DNA from: Mrakia gelida
Taxonomy: Eukaryota > Basidiomycota > Tremellomycetes > Cystofilobasidiales > Mrakiaceae
Length of the DNA stretch: 64,000 bases
Reading direction: 5' to 3'
NCBI GenBank assembly: GCA_024345305.1
Contig: BRON01000019.1
Span: forward strand, 1 to 64,000
In this document: piece by piece, positions 23,325 to 34,140 of the stretch
Position numbering within the stretch: position 1 is the stretch's first letter
Layout: each line of letters starts with the position of its first letter
The notes under the pieces: generated by a model
Databases searched by the model: none
The model's input: only the letters and a program-made list of their open reading frames with translations
Told to the model about the DNA's origin: nothing
Made by a program: the position numbers and the translations under genes

Positions 23325-24562
23325 TCACCCTCGATCCCCCTGAGCCGGCACCCCTCCCTCGAACTGCCGCCTAAGAGTCCCCATCCAGTCCGGATCGTTT
23401 GGATTCGGAAGCCGCGAGGACCTCTTGAAATCCTCTTCGAACCAGAAGAACGGGGAGACGAAGATGCTGGAGGGTGCGTTTTCGAGGAGGCTGCGAGGTG
23501 AGAAGCGAGAAGGGAGCCAACTGGGACAGGTCAGGATTCGAGACTTGAGAGACGGATCTGAAGGGAAGAGAGGAAGAGAGAAGGAAGGATGAACTGACCC
23601 GCCGACGGGGAAGGGACGCCAGAGGACGAGCGTGAAGAGGTCGGCTCCTTGGTTCGTCAACGCGTCTGCTCCCAGTCGATTTTTCGTCCCGAGGAGGTCG
23701 AGTTGGGGGAACATTCGTTCGATCTGTGTGATAGGTCAGGTCAAGGGCGGCGGTCGATCGATCAGTCAGCGCGGGAGAAGACGACAAGGCTGCCTGCAGA
23801 GGGAAAGGAAAGGAGAGGCTGACCTCGTCGTTGGAGTCGATCCAGGCGGCGAGGAAGGAGAACTTCTTCCCGTCCTCGGTAGCATCGGGATGCCACGTCA
23901 CAGCGATAGTGAGGAACTTGTTCTTCTGAGAAGCCGAGGAAGAAGAGGGCGAAGAGATCAGCTGGAGTGTCTCCAACTTGATGGAAAGGGAGAGGGAGAG
24001 AAGGGCGAGAAGGAAGGAGAGGTCGAAGCTCACCATCGTCCGTCTTCCTTCTTCCGTTCGCAACGCCAGTGCCGTCTCAACTACTCGACTGACAGCGGGT
24101 CGATGGACGTTGAAGAATGACTTCTGATCTATGTCAGAAGAACACGTCAAGATCAGCTTCCGAAGGTCGAAGCTGAAGGGAAGGAAAAGACGAGAGGAGA
24201 CGAAGCTGACCTTGAGCTGAAGGAACGTTGGGCTGAACAAGCTTGAGCGCTGCAGCAGCGTTGACCTTGCACAAAGCTTTGTGACCTGATAAGCCTTCTT
24301 TTGACACTCCCGACTGCAGTATCGAGACCATTTGCATCGACCACTGGGACGAGGGGGACGGCGAGATGGAAGGGAAGGGCCGGGGCGATGTGAGCTCGCG
24401 TTCCTTCCTTCCTTTCCCTTCCCTCTCTTCGTTCGCTCAAAGAAGAACTGATTTCGAGCTCACCATACTTTGAGGTCACTGGGTGGAACGTGCTTGAAGC
24501 ATCCTTGACACTGAGAAAGCTCCTGCTCGAGACTCTGAGTTCGGATGTTCTGGATCGTTTGA
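23325..24562 (-). pseudogene. MYND zinc-finger protein, frame broken inside the finger
   Basis: The N-terminal MYND finger reads SQCQGCFKHVPPSDLKVCG-RCKWSRYCSRECQKKAYQ across an intron (24MYND region about 24520-24290), with the family's first six cysteines. The last pair, HKALCKVNAAAALKLVQ, is present but one base out of frame: at 24284-24287 the sequence gives CAGGTCAC where CAGGGTCAC would keep frame. Downstream exons read on normally (KSFFNVHRPAVSRVVE, NKFLTIAVTWHPDATEDGKK, FPQLDLLGTKNRLGADAL, SSIFVSPFFWFEEDFKR) and end GGVPAQGDRG-stop. The start codon is not resolved; an intron seems to end just before NIRTQSLEQE near 24560. The body is an uncharacterised fungal domain. It is either decayed or has a 1-nt sequence error. 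Confidence 0.6.
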
Positions 24563-25107
24563 TCAGCGGGAGCTCATCGTCGTTGGGAGGGAGACTCCAG
24601 GGAGGGAGGGGTTGAGACGTTCGAGGCTCGGTTTGAGAGGATGTTCGGTGCGAAATTGCTAGGCTAGAGTGGCAGATCGTTCGATTAGCTCGGTATGCAC
24701 TCAACGTCCGCGTATCTCGTATTTGTCTCTCGCCGGAAAGAGCTGAGCGAGCAAGCTCAGCCAAAGACGCGTCGACCCCTCGCCTCGTCGTCCTCTGATC
24801 TCACGAGCAGAGAACTACAGAGACAGATCGAAGTGCATCAGCATCGTAGGCAGCGAGTACGCAAGAAACGAGCCTCATCCACCCTCCTCCAACCGTCAAG
24901 ACCCAGAGCTGATCCCTCGCGACGTCGTCGTTCTTCGCTCCATCCTTCCCGATTCATCCCCTGACCCTCTACACCACCCTCTCACCTCCCTCAGTCTCGA
25001 CCCAAACTCTTCACACTGTGCATGAGCCAATCCAGCGTCGTCTCATCCACCCCTCTCGTTCCGCTCACATCCAACCTCCCAATCCTCGCACACCTCCCCA
25101 TCTCGCA
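24563..25107. other. Interval upstream of the MYND gene and downstream of the F-box gene
   Basis: Probably contains the unresolved first exon of the - MYND gene (candidate ATG at 24764, minus strand) and the 3' UTR of the F-box gene. One GACGCGTC copy is near 24766. No other gene seen. Confidence 0.4.
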
Positions 25108-26774
25108 TCACTTCGCCCTCGAGTTCACCAACCGAATCACCTCCCCTCCCGTCATCTCCCTTACGTAGCTCAGATCCAGCTCCTCGAGAAGAGGGCAGCA
25201 CCCGTCCCTGCCGCTCGTCCTCTCGGGCCAAACGAGCGCGCGAAGCGTGTCCGTGTACGGTGCGTGGGAGGGGTCGAAGGTTCGGAGAGAGCGGAAGTCG
25301 TTGAGGTGGGAGATGAAGGAGAGTTCGGGGAAGAGATGAGGAGCCCAGTTGGTTAGGGTTGTGAGGTTGGTGACGTTGGACGGGTGAGGAGGAGGAGGGA
25401 AGAAGAAAGGGGAGAGGTGGACGCTGCCGTCGGTGGACGCGGTGAGGAGGGAGGGGAGGAGGAACGCGGTGACGTCGGCGAGGCGGATGTTGCATTGTTG
25501 AAAGGAGATGTGGGTGAGGTTTGGCAGGGATGTGATGGAGGGCAATGCCTGGGGTGGGTTGTAGTTGAAGAAGGTCATGTCCGCTCCCTCGAGGTCGAGG
25601 GAGCGGAGGTTCGGAAGTTGTTGAAGGAGAGGGAAGAGGGATTCGGTGGGAGTGAGAACGAATCCTTCGAGGCTGAAGTGAATTAAGGAAGTAAGAAGGA
25701 CGGTTGGGGGAGTGGCTGGGACGCGACCCTCTGTCGAGCTCCAAAGGCTCAGACGTGTGACGGCGAAGGGAAGGTGGGTTCCTCCTGCGAACGGGGTACG
25801 CCAAAGGTCCCAAAGCTGCTCGAAGCTTGTCTTATCGTCCAGGGGAGTCTCGAATCGGGTGATGCTCGATACGTTGCCCTTCAGGACCTCGAAGACACCT
25901 CGAACGTCCCTCTCGTGCTTGAGCTCGAACGACTCCAACGGTCCCTTGTCCAAAAACGCTCGAACCTTCCTCCTTCCCTCTCCAGGGTGAACGACGAGTC
26001 TTCCCCAAAGCGTCGGATCCCTGACGAAGACGGCCCTCCATCGTCGAGAAACTGCGACGAGTGCGAACGCGAGGTCTCCGGAGGGAGGGTCGACGACCTG
26101 CTCGTGAACGAGGTGACGCCCGATCTGGGTGAGGAGTTCGGGAGGAAGAGTATCGATGACGTTCTTGGATCCTCGAGACGTAGCGAGAACATCTTCGGCG
26201 AGGGCGATCTGGTCGTCGAGGGAGGAGTCGAAGGAGAGGGAGGAGGCCGAGAGGAGGACGGATCGAATCGCGGGAGGGAGCTCCTGCAAGACGTCGAAGA
26301 GGCGACTTTCTTCCTGAAAGAGGGCGGACAGATGTCAAGTCAGATCAGCTCAAAGGTTCCTCACGATGGAGATCTGGGAGGGTTAGGAGTGGCTCACCTG
26401 CTTGGTCAAAGGATCGTTGTAGCCAGCGAAGGATCGCTCGAGAAGTTGGAGTCTCTCGAGGACGACGGCTCGGGTAGCGAAGGTTTGAACGATGGGACCT
26501 CGAAGTTCAGCTGCCTGACATGATATGAATGCCAAGATATCAGCTCGAGAGGGAAGGGAGGCGCGACGGTGAGAGAGATGGGAGAGAAGAACGAGAAAGC
26601 TGAGCTCACCTTGTCCAACAGAATCAACGCCTGCTCGAAGGACTCCTGCTCCTCCATCATCGCGATCCCCGCTTCGTAGAGAAGATCCCAAGGAGTCTCG
26701 TTGATCTCAAGGATATACTTGGACTGCTGGATTCGAGGAGGGGAGGACTCGGGGTAGGAAAGGAGTGGAAACAT
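25108..26774 (-). CDS. TPR/F-box/leucine-rich-repeat protein
   Basis: Likely substrate adaptor of an SCF ubiquitin ligase, with the TPR + F-box + LRR order of the Pof3/Dia2 type. Three exons: 26774-26610, 26514-26398 and 26313-25108, all phase 0. The N-terminus (WDLLYEAGIAMMEEQESFEQ, TFATRAVVLERLQLLERSFA) is TPR-like. The F-box is VIDTLPPELLTQIGRHLVHE, continuing ALVAVSRRWRAVFVRDPTLWG. Leucine-rich strands follow (LQQLPNLRSLDLEGADMTFF, SITSLPNLTHISFQQCNIRL, CPLLEELDLSYVREM). It is intact and serves as reference for the broken paralogue at 11519-13234 (shared PPELL-x-IGRHLV and AVSRRW-x-VF). It lies head-to-head with the OHCU decarboxylase gene, 109 nt apart. Confidence 0.85.
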
Positions 26775-26883
26775 GATGGAGGACGGAGGTGAACTCGAAA
26801 CGAGCTCGACCTTGCTCGCTTCCCTTCCTCCTCCTGCTGGTTCCCCTTAGCCACGACAACAGATTTTTCACTTCAACCTCAGC
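26775..26883. promoter_or_regulatory. Short divergent promoter
   Basis: 109 nt separate the F-box start (-) from the OHCU decarboxylase start (+), so the two genes must share or overlap promoter elements. The + side is pyrimidine-rich before the ATG. No specific motif recognised. Confidence 0.5.
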
Positions 26884-27793
26884 ATGCCTTCTCCTCTCCT
26901 CCCTCCTCTTCAGGACCTCTCTACCTCCTCAGAATCGCTCTTATCGTTCCTCTCCCTCCTCCTCGAACCGACTCCGATCCTCAAGACCCTCCTCGTCCCT
27001 CAGCTCGAGGACATCTTCTCTCATCCCGAAGCAGCTCCTACAGATTACGGAGACGTTCTACGAAAGGCGGAGGGTATGCTCGATACGTGGTCCCAGGAGA
27101 ATAAGACCAAGTTCGTGGAGGGCCATCGTGAGTCTTCTTCAAAGAGATAGGGAGCGAGGGAGGAGGGACGGCTGAGATGCTGGCGGAGTCGTCCGAGGCG
27201 AGTTTCGCTGAGTTTTCTCGTCTTCTCTCTCGGTTTTAAACGATCTCACAGCTCGTATAGGGGAAGGGGATGTGCTGAGTGAGCTGAGTAAGAAGGAGCA
27301 AGGTGTAGGAGGCCCTCCGACGAAGCAGGAGACTTTGGATCGGTGAGCTCGACCTTCCCCTTCCTCCTCCCCTCCCCCTCGCCGTCCCTCGTCCCCTCCC
27401 TTCCTTTTCGGCAAGATCAACATATCTCTCCTTACGATCAAGCTTCTGAAGTCTCTTTCTCGTCCCAGTCATCTGTTGAAACGAGACAAACTGACTCTTC
27501 CTCCTTCATCTCTCCCGCCGCCCGCTCACTCCTCTGTCATCGCTGCTTCCCTCCGATCAAGTCTCAAACACCTCAACGCCCTCTACGAAAAAACCTACCC
27601 CCGTCTTCGTTACATCACCTTCGTCGCAGGTCGACCGCGAGCAGCCATCGCCGTTGAAATGGAGCAGCTTCTCGGCGACTCGCCCGTCGTGAAGGAGGTC
27701 GGGAGCGCAGAGTGGGAGAGTGAGCTCGAAAGAGCGGTGAAGGATGTGTGGAGGATTGGGCATGCTAGGTTGGATGCTTTGGAGAAGGCTTAA
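26884..27793 (+). CDS. 2-oxo-4-hydroxy-4-carboxy-5-ureidoimidazoline (OHCU) decarboxylase
   Basis: Converts OHCU, the unstable product of the uricase route, to S-allantoin. Exons: 26884-27127, 27252-27342 and 27562-27793, joining in phase. The family's hallmark HPRIGEGDVLSELSKKEQ falls at the first and second exon junction (catalytic His and Glu context). It continues LNALYEKTYPRLRYITFVAG followed by RPRAAI. The C-terminus KDVWRIGHARLDALEKA matches the helical end of the family. About 188 aa is close to the usual size. The second intron is long (219 nt). No peroxisomal targeting tripeptide ends the protein (it ends EKA), so a cytosolic site is inferred. Confidence 0.85.
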
Positions 27794-28257
27794 GGGCTTG
27801 GTTTCGGGTATGCGAGGCGGGGTATGGGAGAGAGGGAGGGGCGAGACGCGCGTGTTGGGAGGGCTGGAAGAGCAGGACAGAGCGAGTTCGACGAGTCGAG
27901 TTAGGTCGTCGTTGGATGGTAAGGACGAAGATATATGTGTTTGAGTAAGGTATGTGACGATTCGGCACCATCTAGAAATCTGGTTCAGAGAAGAATGGAG
28001 GCTAGGAGAGAAGGAGAAGGTCAACCGCGTCGACAGACGGACTCGGACTCGGACCAGAGGTTCGAACTCGGAGGATTTTCTCGCCAATCTTACAAGCAAG
28101 CAAACGCTCAGTACGTCTCAGCATCCCCACCCGGTACCTCTCGAAACTGTTCTCAAAGGGCGTCACCAAGGCCCTCTCTTCCCCTCCCTCGAAATTCGCG
28201 AGCTCAACTGCTTCCCTTCCTCCCCTCCCACTCCTTCCCTCCCCTCTTCTCGCCATC
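27794..28257. other. Intergenic region before RRP41
   Basis: Tandem interval of 464 nt holding the 3' UTR of the decarboxylase gene and the leader of RRP41, pyrimidine-rich near 28150-28255. No gene seen. Confidence 0.5.
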
Positions 28258-29511
28258 ATGTCTTCTTCCAGAGTAGAGATCATCAACGCAGGAGGTCAGT
28301 TTCTTCTCTCCTCACCTCCTCCCTACGTCTAACCTGTCAACCTAATCCCTTCCTTCCCTCTCTTGTTCTGGCAGGCCTTCGCTCCGATTTCCGTCGACCT
28401 CTTGAGCTTCGAACGTTCTCCCTCTCGATCCCTTCCTCCTCCTCAGCACACTCAACAGCAGACGGATGCGCAACCTGCTCTCACGGTCTCACTACCGTCA
28501 CTGCATCCGTTCACGGACCCAAGGAGGCGAGGCTGAGGGGTGGGACTCTCTTTGATCGAGCGGTCATCAACGTCGAGGTCGCTGTTGGAGCTTGGGCGGG
28601 GAGTGAACGAAGGAAGAGGGGGAGGGGTGATAAGTGAGTCTTACGATCCTTCGTCTGTGGATTCTTCTTCTAGACGAGGTAGACCTGGCCCAGAGGGAGG
28701 TCGTTGGACGGAGGGAGGAGCTCGAGAGCTGAAGGGAGGGAAGGAGGATTTCCGAGCTCACCTCCCCCTTCCCTTCCTCCTTCTTTGCTCTCTCAGACGT
28801 ATACAAGAACTAGCAGCCGCTCTCAAGAACACCTTCGAGCCTGTCATCCAAACTCAGCTGTATCCTCGGAGTGAAATCAACATCTACGTGCAGGTGCTTT
28901 CCATGGATGGAGGTCAGTTCAGCGCACCTCGTTCCTTCGAGCTCAGCTCAACTCCTTCCTTCCTTCTCCCGTCTTCCGTCCTCCTTTCCCTCCTCGACTC
29001 CTCCGGTGGTCAAGATCTTTGAGAGCTGACGAACCTCCTCGCTCTCCCTTCCCGCTCTCCTTCGCGATCTGCAGCCCTCCTCCAAACAGCCATCAACGCA
29101 ACAACCCTCGCCCTCCTCACCTCTGGAATCTCCCTCCTCGACTCCCTCCTCTCCCTCACCCTCGGCCTTCACCCTTCCTCACCCACACCTCTCCTCGATC
29201 TCACAACCACGGAAGAGTCCGATCTTCCTCACGTCGTCCTCGCTTTCCTCCCTCGGTCAGGGAAGGTCACGACTGCTGAGCTCGGAGGAGGGAGGATCGG
29301 AGTCGAGGAGTTTGGAGAGTGTGTGAGAGTTGGAGGCGAGGGTGTTGAGGTTCTGAGGAAAGAGATGGAGAGGGCCCTGAGGGAGTGGGGTGGGAAGGTA
29401 GCTACCGGTGGGGAAGGACTGGTGGGGGCTGCTCCTGCTGGGACGGCGGGAGGTGGTGGAGGTGGGAAGTACGGAGACGAGGACGACGAGGACGAGGATA
29501 TGGATCTATAG
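28258..29511 (+). CDS. RRP41: Exosome complex RNase PH-like subunit RRP41 (SKI6)
   Basis: Structural subunit of the RNA exosome ring, for 3'-5' RNA processing and decay in nucleus and cytoplasm. Exons: 28258-28294, 28374-28633, 28797-28912 and 29075-29511. Landmarks are LRSDFRRPLELRTFSL at the N-terminus, ADGCATCSHGLTTVTASVHG then PKEA (RNase PH signature), LYPRSEINIYVQVLSMDG and INATTLALLTSGISLLDSLL. The tail is Gly-rich then acidic (GDEDDEDEDMDL), an extension not in the core fold. About 283 aa, a little longer than yeast Ski6 because of the tail. No lesions. Confidence 0.9.
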
Positions 29512-29809
29512 ATGAGTCTCCAACGCACTCTTCGGTGCTCTCGGTGAAAGCGCGTATGCTCTTCCGGCAGATAGAGATGGACTCCGGTCCAGTGTTGACT
29601 TCGCGAGCTTGCAGCGCGCCGTCGTCTTGCTTCGACTCCTCGAATCGAACGCGACGCTCGGCGTCCTTTCCCTCGCGCTGCTTCAACCCAGGGAGACCGA
29701 TTGTAGACGTGAGATCGTACGAAGCATACGCAAAGAGAGAACCGAAATCGAAAAGCAGCCAACCGAACGAAACCCAAGAAAGAAACACAACACGAACGAA
29801 AATCGCCCT

Positions 29810-31430
29810 TCAAACGACAATCGCGCACTCTGCTCCCTTGACCTTCTTCCCAACTCTCGCCATCGCCTTGACCTTCCCAACCCACTTCTTCGCAACCTTC
29901 GCAACCTTCCCCTGCTTCTTCTCCCCGTTCTCGATCTTCAGCTGAGGAACAGGAACTCCAACGACCGACTTCCCGACGCGTTGGAACTTGGTCGAGCTGG
30001 CTTTGGCGACCGAGAGGGTCGTTTCGAGGGTTTTGATGGGGTTGAGGGACGCTCGAGAGGCAGTGGAGACTCGTCGTCGGATGGTGGGAGTGGGACCGAG
30101 GTGCTTGATGCTGACCGAGCGAACGAGGAGGGAGGAGGACGAGGGAGCTCGGGTGGCGACCATGAAGCTGGGTTTCCTGACGATCAGGTTTCCGACGCTC
30201 TCGTTGTCGGAGTCGCTGAGGTCCTCCTCGAAAGCAGATGCGCCGGCGATTCGGATGTAGGGGTTGATTCGAGTAGAGACGGGGGTGGATTGAGGGGAGG
30301 AGGCGGGAGTTGAGACGAAGGAGCTGGCGGAGGAGGAGGTGGGAGAGATGGAGTGGGGATGTTGAAGCTAGAGGAGGGAAGATGAGGGTGATGTCAGCTT
30401 CGAGGTTCTCGGAGACGAAAGAGGGACGAAAACGAGCGAACCTCCTTGACGGTTCGCGAGGCGACGACGGGAGTCGACTCGATTTGAGAACGGGTCTGCT
30501 CGTCAGACGCGTTCCTGAGGTAGGTCTCTAAGTGATCGATGAAGTTGAAGATGGGAGTGACTTGGTACTGATGGCGGCGGAAGAAACGGAAGTCAGCGCT
30601 GTGACTTGACGAGAGGGCGAGAGACAGAGTGAGTGAATCGACGCGACGCGACGAACCCAAAGTCCGGCGAAGACGAGAGTCACGAACTCCTGCTTGATCC
30701 AGGAGCACCAACCGACGATGCTTGAAACCATGTTCTGCGACAAGAGGGACGAAAGAGGCCGAAAGTCAGCGACGACGACGCGCATCGAGAGGAGAGGAGA
30801 CGCGGAACCAGACTCACCAAGACCGACTCGACGACCTGGAGAACAGAGAGCTGAATGTCGAGGATGCAAGCAGAGACGAAGAGGTAGATTGAGAGAAGGA
30901 CCTGAGGGGTTAAAGGGAAGAAGAAGGTCAGCGAAGCTTTCGTTCTCGAGACGGGAAGGAAACGATGGACGTCGAGCTCAACGCCAATCCTGGTCGACTT
31001 CATAACAAAGCCGTTCCATTTCCTCCTGCTAGCAGAACGCGTTCTGGGAGCTCAGCATCAGGTGGAATGCCCTAGTGTACCCCTGCTACGTCTTCGCCAC
31101 CGATCGGGCTCCGAAGTCTCGTTTCCTCGACCTCCGTCTCCGAGATGAGCGTCGTGCCTGACCTCCTCTCCCTCCTTTCCTTCCGCTCCCTCCCTCCCTT
31201 CTCCTTCGAACCAACAAGATAACGAGCTCGAGAGAGTAGACGGAGCTCACCTTGAGATCCTTGATCTTAGTGAAGCAGGGGAAGAGAGCAGCGGCACCCA
31301 CGACGAGGAACATGACGATGTGCAACGATTTGGCGACGAGAGTGAGGAAGGTATCTCTGCCTTCAGCGAAGGTCGAGTCGTTGAGTTGCTGGACCTCCTG
31401 CTCGAGCTTGGTGGAGTTGCGTTTGAGCAT
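29810..31430 (-). CDS. Multi-pass membrane protein, unknown function; one exon interrupted
   Basis: Start MLKRNSTKLEQEVQQLNDS (31430), then hydrophobic segments IVMFLVVGAAALFPCF, VLLSIYLFVSACILDIQL and VSSIVGWCSWIKQEFVTLVF, about 3-4 membrane spans. After that comes a Ser/Thr-rich basic tail ending VGKKVKGAECAIVV at 29810. Exons are separated by normal short introns. An extra exon GYTRAFHLMLSSQNAF (about 31082-31035) followed by WNGFVMKSTRIG (about 31017-30980) would continue the membrane domain. The two halves are split by about 16 nt carrying a stop, so the gene is either damaged or wrongly read there; see findings. Family not recognised. Confidence 0.55.
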
Positions 31431-32043
31431 GGCGAAGGAGTGGAGTGGGGTGGAGTGAAGTGGAAGGAGGGTAGAGGAGGTGGGCGTTGCGAGGCGACGG
31501 CGGGACGGGACGGGAAGAGGGAGTGGTGGTGAAGTTTGATTGTGGTGGTTGAAAGGAAGGAAAGGAAGAGGAGGAGGGTTGGAAAGCTTCAAGGTCGAAT
31601 TCGGCTCGTTCCTATCCCCGTAGTCAGGAGGTGAAAAAAGGGGTAGGAAAGTCAGTTTGGATTTCGAGTTCCTGATCGGTTTCGCGTTGAGAGGGGAACG
31701 GAGGACGCGCCTTTGTTTTGATCCCTTCCCTAGCTCGTTTGAAGATGGTCCATTGGGTTTCGTCTTCCGTCTTTCGAGAAATGAGCATTCTGGGAGAGAG
31801 AGAAGAGGCATACATAGACAGTGGGCGGCTGGGTGAGGACGAGGGGAAAAGGAGGACGGGAAGAACGAATCAGTCACGATCGCGAAGACTTTTCGACAAG
31901 GAGGAAGATTTGAAAGAAGACTGACACACATTTGGCTAGTTCGTGGTCGCGTTGGAGATCCAAGCTAGAGAGAAGAGGTAAGAGAACGTCAGTGATTGAT
32001 CGAACGAGGGAGCGAGAGAGCGCGAAAGGACAACTCACCTCGT
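31431..32043. other. Intergenic region
   Basis: Tandem - genes flank it: the upstream region of the membrane protein gene and the 3' UTR of the F-box gene. No coding exon with splice support was seen, although open frames occur. Confidence 0.5.
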
Positions 32044-33461
32044 TCAGACCGTTCTGACGTCGACTCCGTCCTTCAGCAGCCTCAGAGAGAGGTCGTGCCA
32101 TCTGGGAGATCAAACGGAGGTAGAGATAGTCAGTTACGAGCATTGGATGAACAGATGAGAGCGAAAGAAGAGTGGGAAAGCGGCGACTCACGGCTTCCAG
32201 ACCCAACTCGACTTCGGACATGTCTCGACGTACAGCACCTCGACGAGACCAGGAAAGACTTCCTTCGAGACGTAAGCGGCGAGGAGACGCGCCTCGTTCT
32301 TGCTGGACTTGAACTGACCGTCCTCTTGAGGGATCGGGACGAGGTTGATCCTGCTGACTGATCCGATGGGAGCGAGGGAGAGAGGGAGAGGCACCTTCGA
32401 CGAGGATTTGTTCGAGATTCGGATGACGACCTCTTGAATATCCGGTGACGACGTCTGGAGCTCTCGATGGTCGGAGAGAAGCGTCTCCAATCGTTCCGAT
32501 CCGAGGAAGGCGACGAGTCCGAGGCCGTTCGAGTTCGCGAAGTTCGTCCTCCCCATGCTCCCGCCACCCCAACGACGTCTTTCGTCCATGGTTGCGACCG
32601 ACAGCTTGGATAGGAAGGAAATCGCTAGCCTCGATGCGAAGAGCTCTTGGAAAGATGGCCCGAAGCTGACTGGCCCAGAGAAACTCGGCCCCGTCGAGAG
32701 CTCGCGAAGTCGAGGGAGGACGAGGGAGAAGCTATCGAAGGCTGAAGGTAGTCGAGCCACCACGAGTGGGTTCACCTGAACGACCTGGAGGACCTCCATC
32801 GTAGTGGCGAGGGGGGCAAGAAGGGAGAGGAAAGAGTTGATGTTCGAGGAATCGAGTGCGACTCCGGTGAGGGTACGAAGAGGTGTCCCGAGGACGGCGA
32901 GCGCTGAGAAGATGGAGGAGGGTGCAGCTACGTCGTCGTTGAGGTGGAGGGAGACCAGGTTTGGAAGGTAGGCCAGTATGACGGCGAGGTGGTCTTGTTG
33001 GACTCCGAGCTCGTCCCATCCCTCGTCGTCCCATAGGTCTGTGTGAAGCACGAGAGCTCGGACGGCGAAGGCTGGGGCGACCGTTTCCTGGATCTGACGA
33101 CTCTGAAGAAGCTTGATGAAGGCGACTCCTTGTCTTGGTGAGTATATGTGGATGGTGGACCAGAAGGCGGACGAGGCAATGTCCTGCGAGGGGAGACGGG
33201 GAGGTTCAGATCAGCTCCCATCTTCCCTCTCTCGCTTCCTCCTGCCGGCCTACTCACACACATCGTTTTCGAGACCAGTCTGAGGGAAGCAACATCTCGA
33301 AATATCTCATCCCTCAACTTGGGAAGAGTGATGTCATCTCGCCATGAGAGGATCTCGGGGAGGAAGGAGGTCGGATCTCGAACGAGCTTGGTCGAAGGAG
33401 GATGGACGAAGGAGACGATCTCGTGCCAGACCTCGGGAGGGAAACGTTGAGAGGCCGACAT
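32044..33461 (-). CDS. F-box/leucine-rich-repeat-like protein
   Basis: Three exons: 33461-33258, 33183-32192 and 32101-32044. It begins MSASQRFPPEVWHEIVSFVH, a typical basidiomycete F-box start (FPPEVWxEI), with LRLVSKTMCDIASSAFWSTI as the rest of the F-box. The body has regularly spaced leucine-rich stretches (VILAYLPNLVSLHLNDD, LGTPLRTLTGVALDSSNI, VLPRLRELSTGPSF). It ends WVWKPWHDLSLRLLKDG and a TGA at 32044-32046. Probably an SCF substrate receptor or an orphan F-box protein; the target is unknown. Intact. Confidence 0.75.
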
Positions 33462-34140
33462 GGCAAGAGGGTAGAGATGAATAGGGTGATCTGAAGAAGG
33501 AGGGATGAGAGATGAGTCAGAGCTTCAGTGAAAACGAAGCGGAAGGAGAGGACGAACGAAGGATGAGGTTGAGGGAGAAGGAGGAGAAAAGAGCTGCTGG
33601 ACTTCGAGGCTTGAGGTCGAGATGGGAGAGTGATAATCTAAAGTACGATAAGGAGAGAGTAAGCGTCAGTTGCGAGGAGTGGTGGCCATGAAGGGGAGAG
33701 AAGGAGGGGAATTTACAGTCTGAAGCGAGGGAAGGAAGAGAAGGTTGAGCTCGACGGAGTTGACCTTCAAGAGACGTCCTTCCGCAGGGTTTGAGAGTGA
33801 GCGACTGAGGTTTGATGGGAAGATACGAAGTCGAATCCGATGAGATGACCCAAGGAGTCGAAGGAAGTCCTTTGGTATGATGAAAAGCTGCCGAGAGCGA
33901 GAAGGAGTTGGCGGACACGTTGACCTCGATTTCGTCGAGCTCACCTTTCCTTCCTCTCGTCGACTCCCTTCCTCCCCCTTCTCTTCCCTCGCCCCTCCCC
34001 CATCTCTAGACCGAGCTTCAAATCCTCATCATCTACGGTAGAAGACGATCGACCTCGCACGAAATCATCTCTCACACAATCAACCCAACTCCTCGCCTCC
34101 CCCTCCTCCTCCCTCCTCCCTCCATCCCTTCTCCCTCGTC
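33462..34140. other. Divergent region between F-box and BTB genes
   Basis: 680 nt. A - frame at 33918-33720 (MSANSFSLSAAFHHTKGLPS...) looks partly protein-like, but I could not build a spliced gene from it. The right end is pyrimidine-rich, as expected for the BTB gene leader. Confidence 0.4.
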
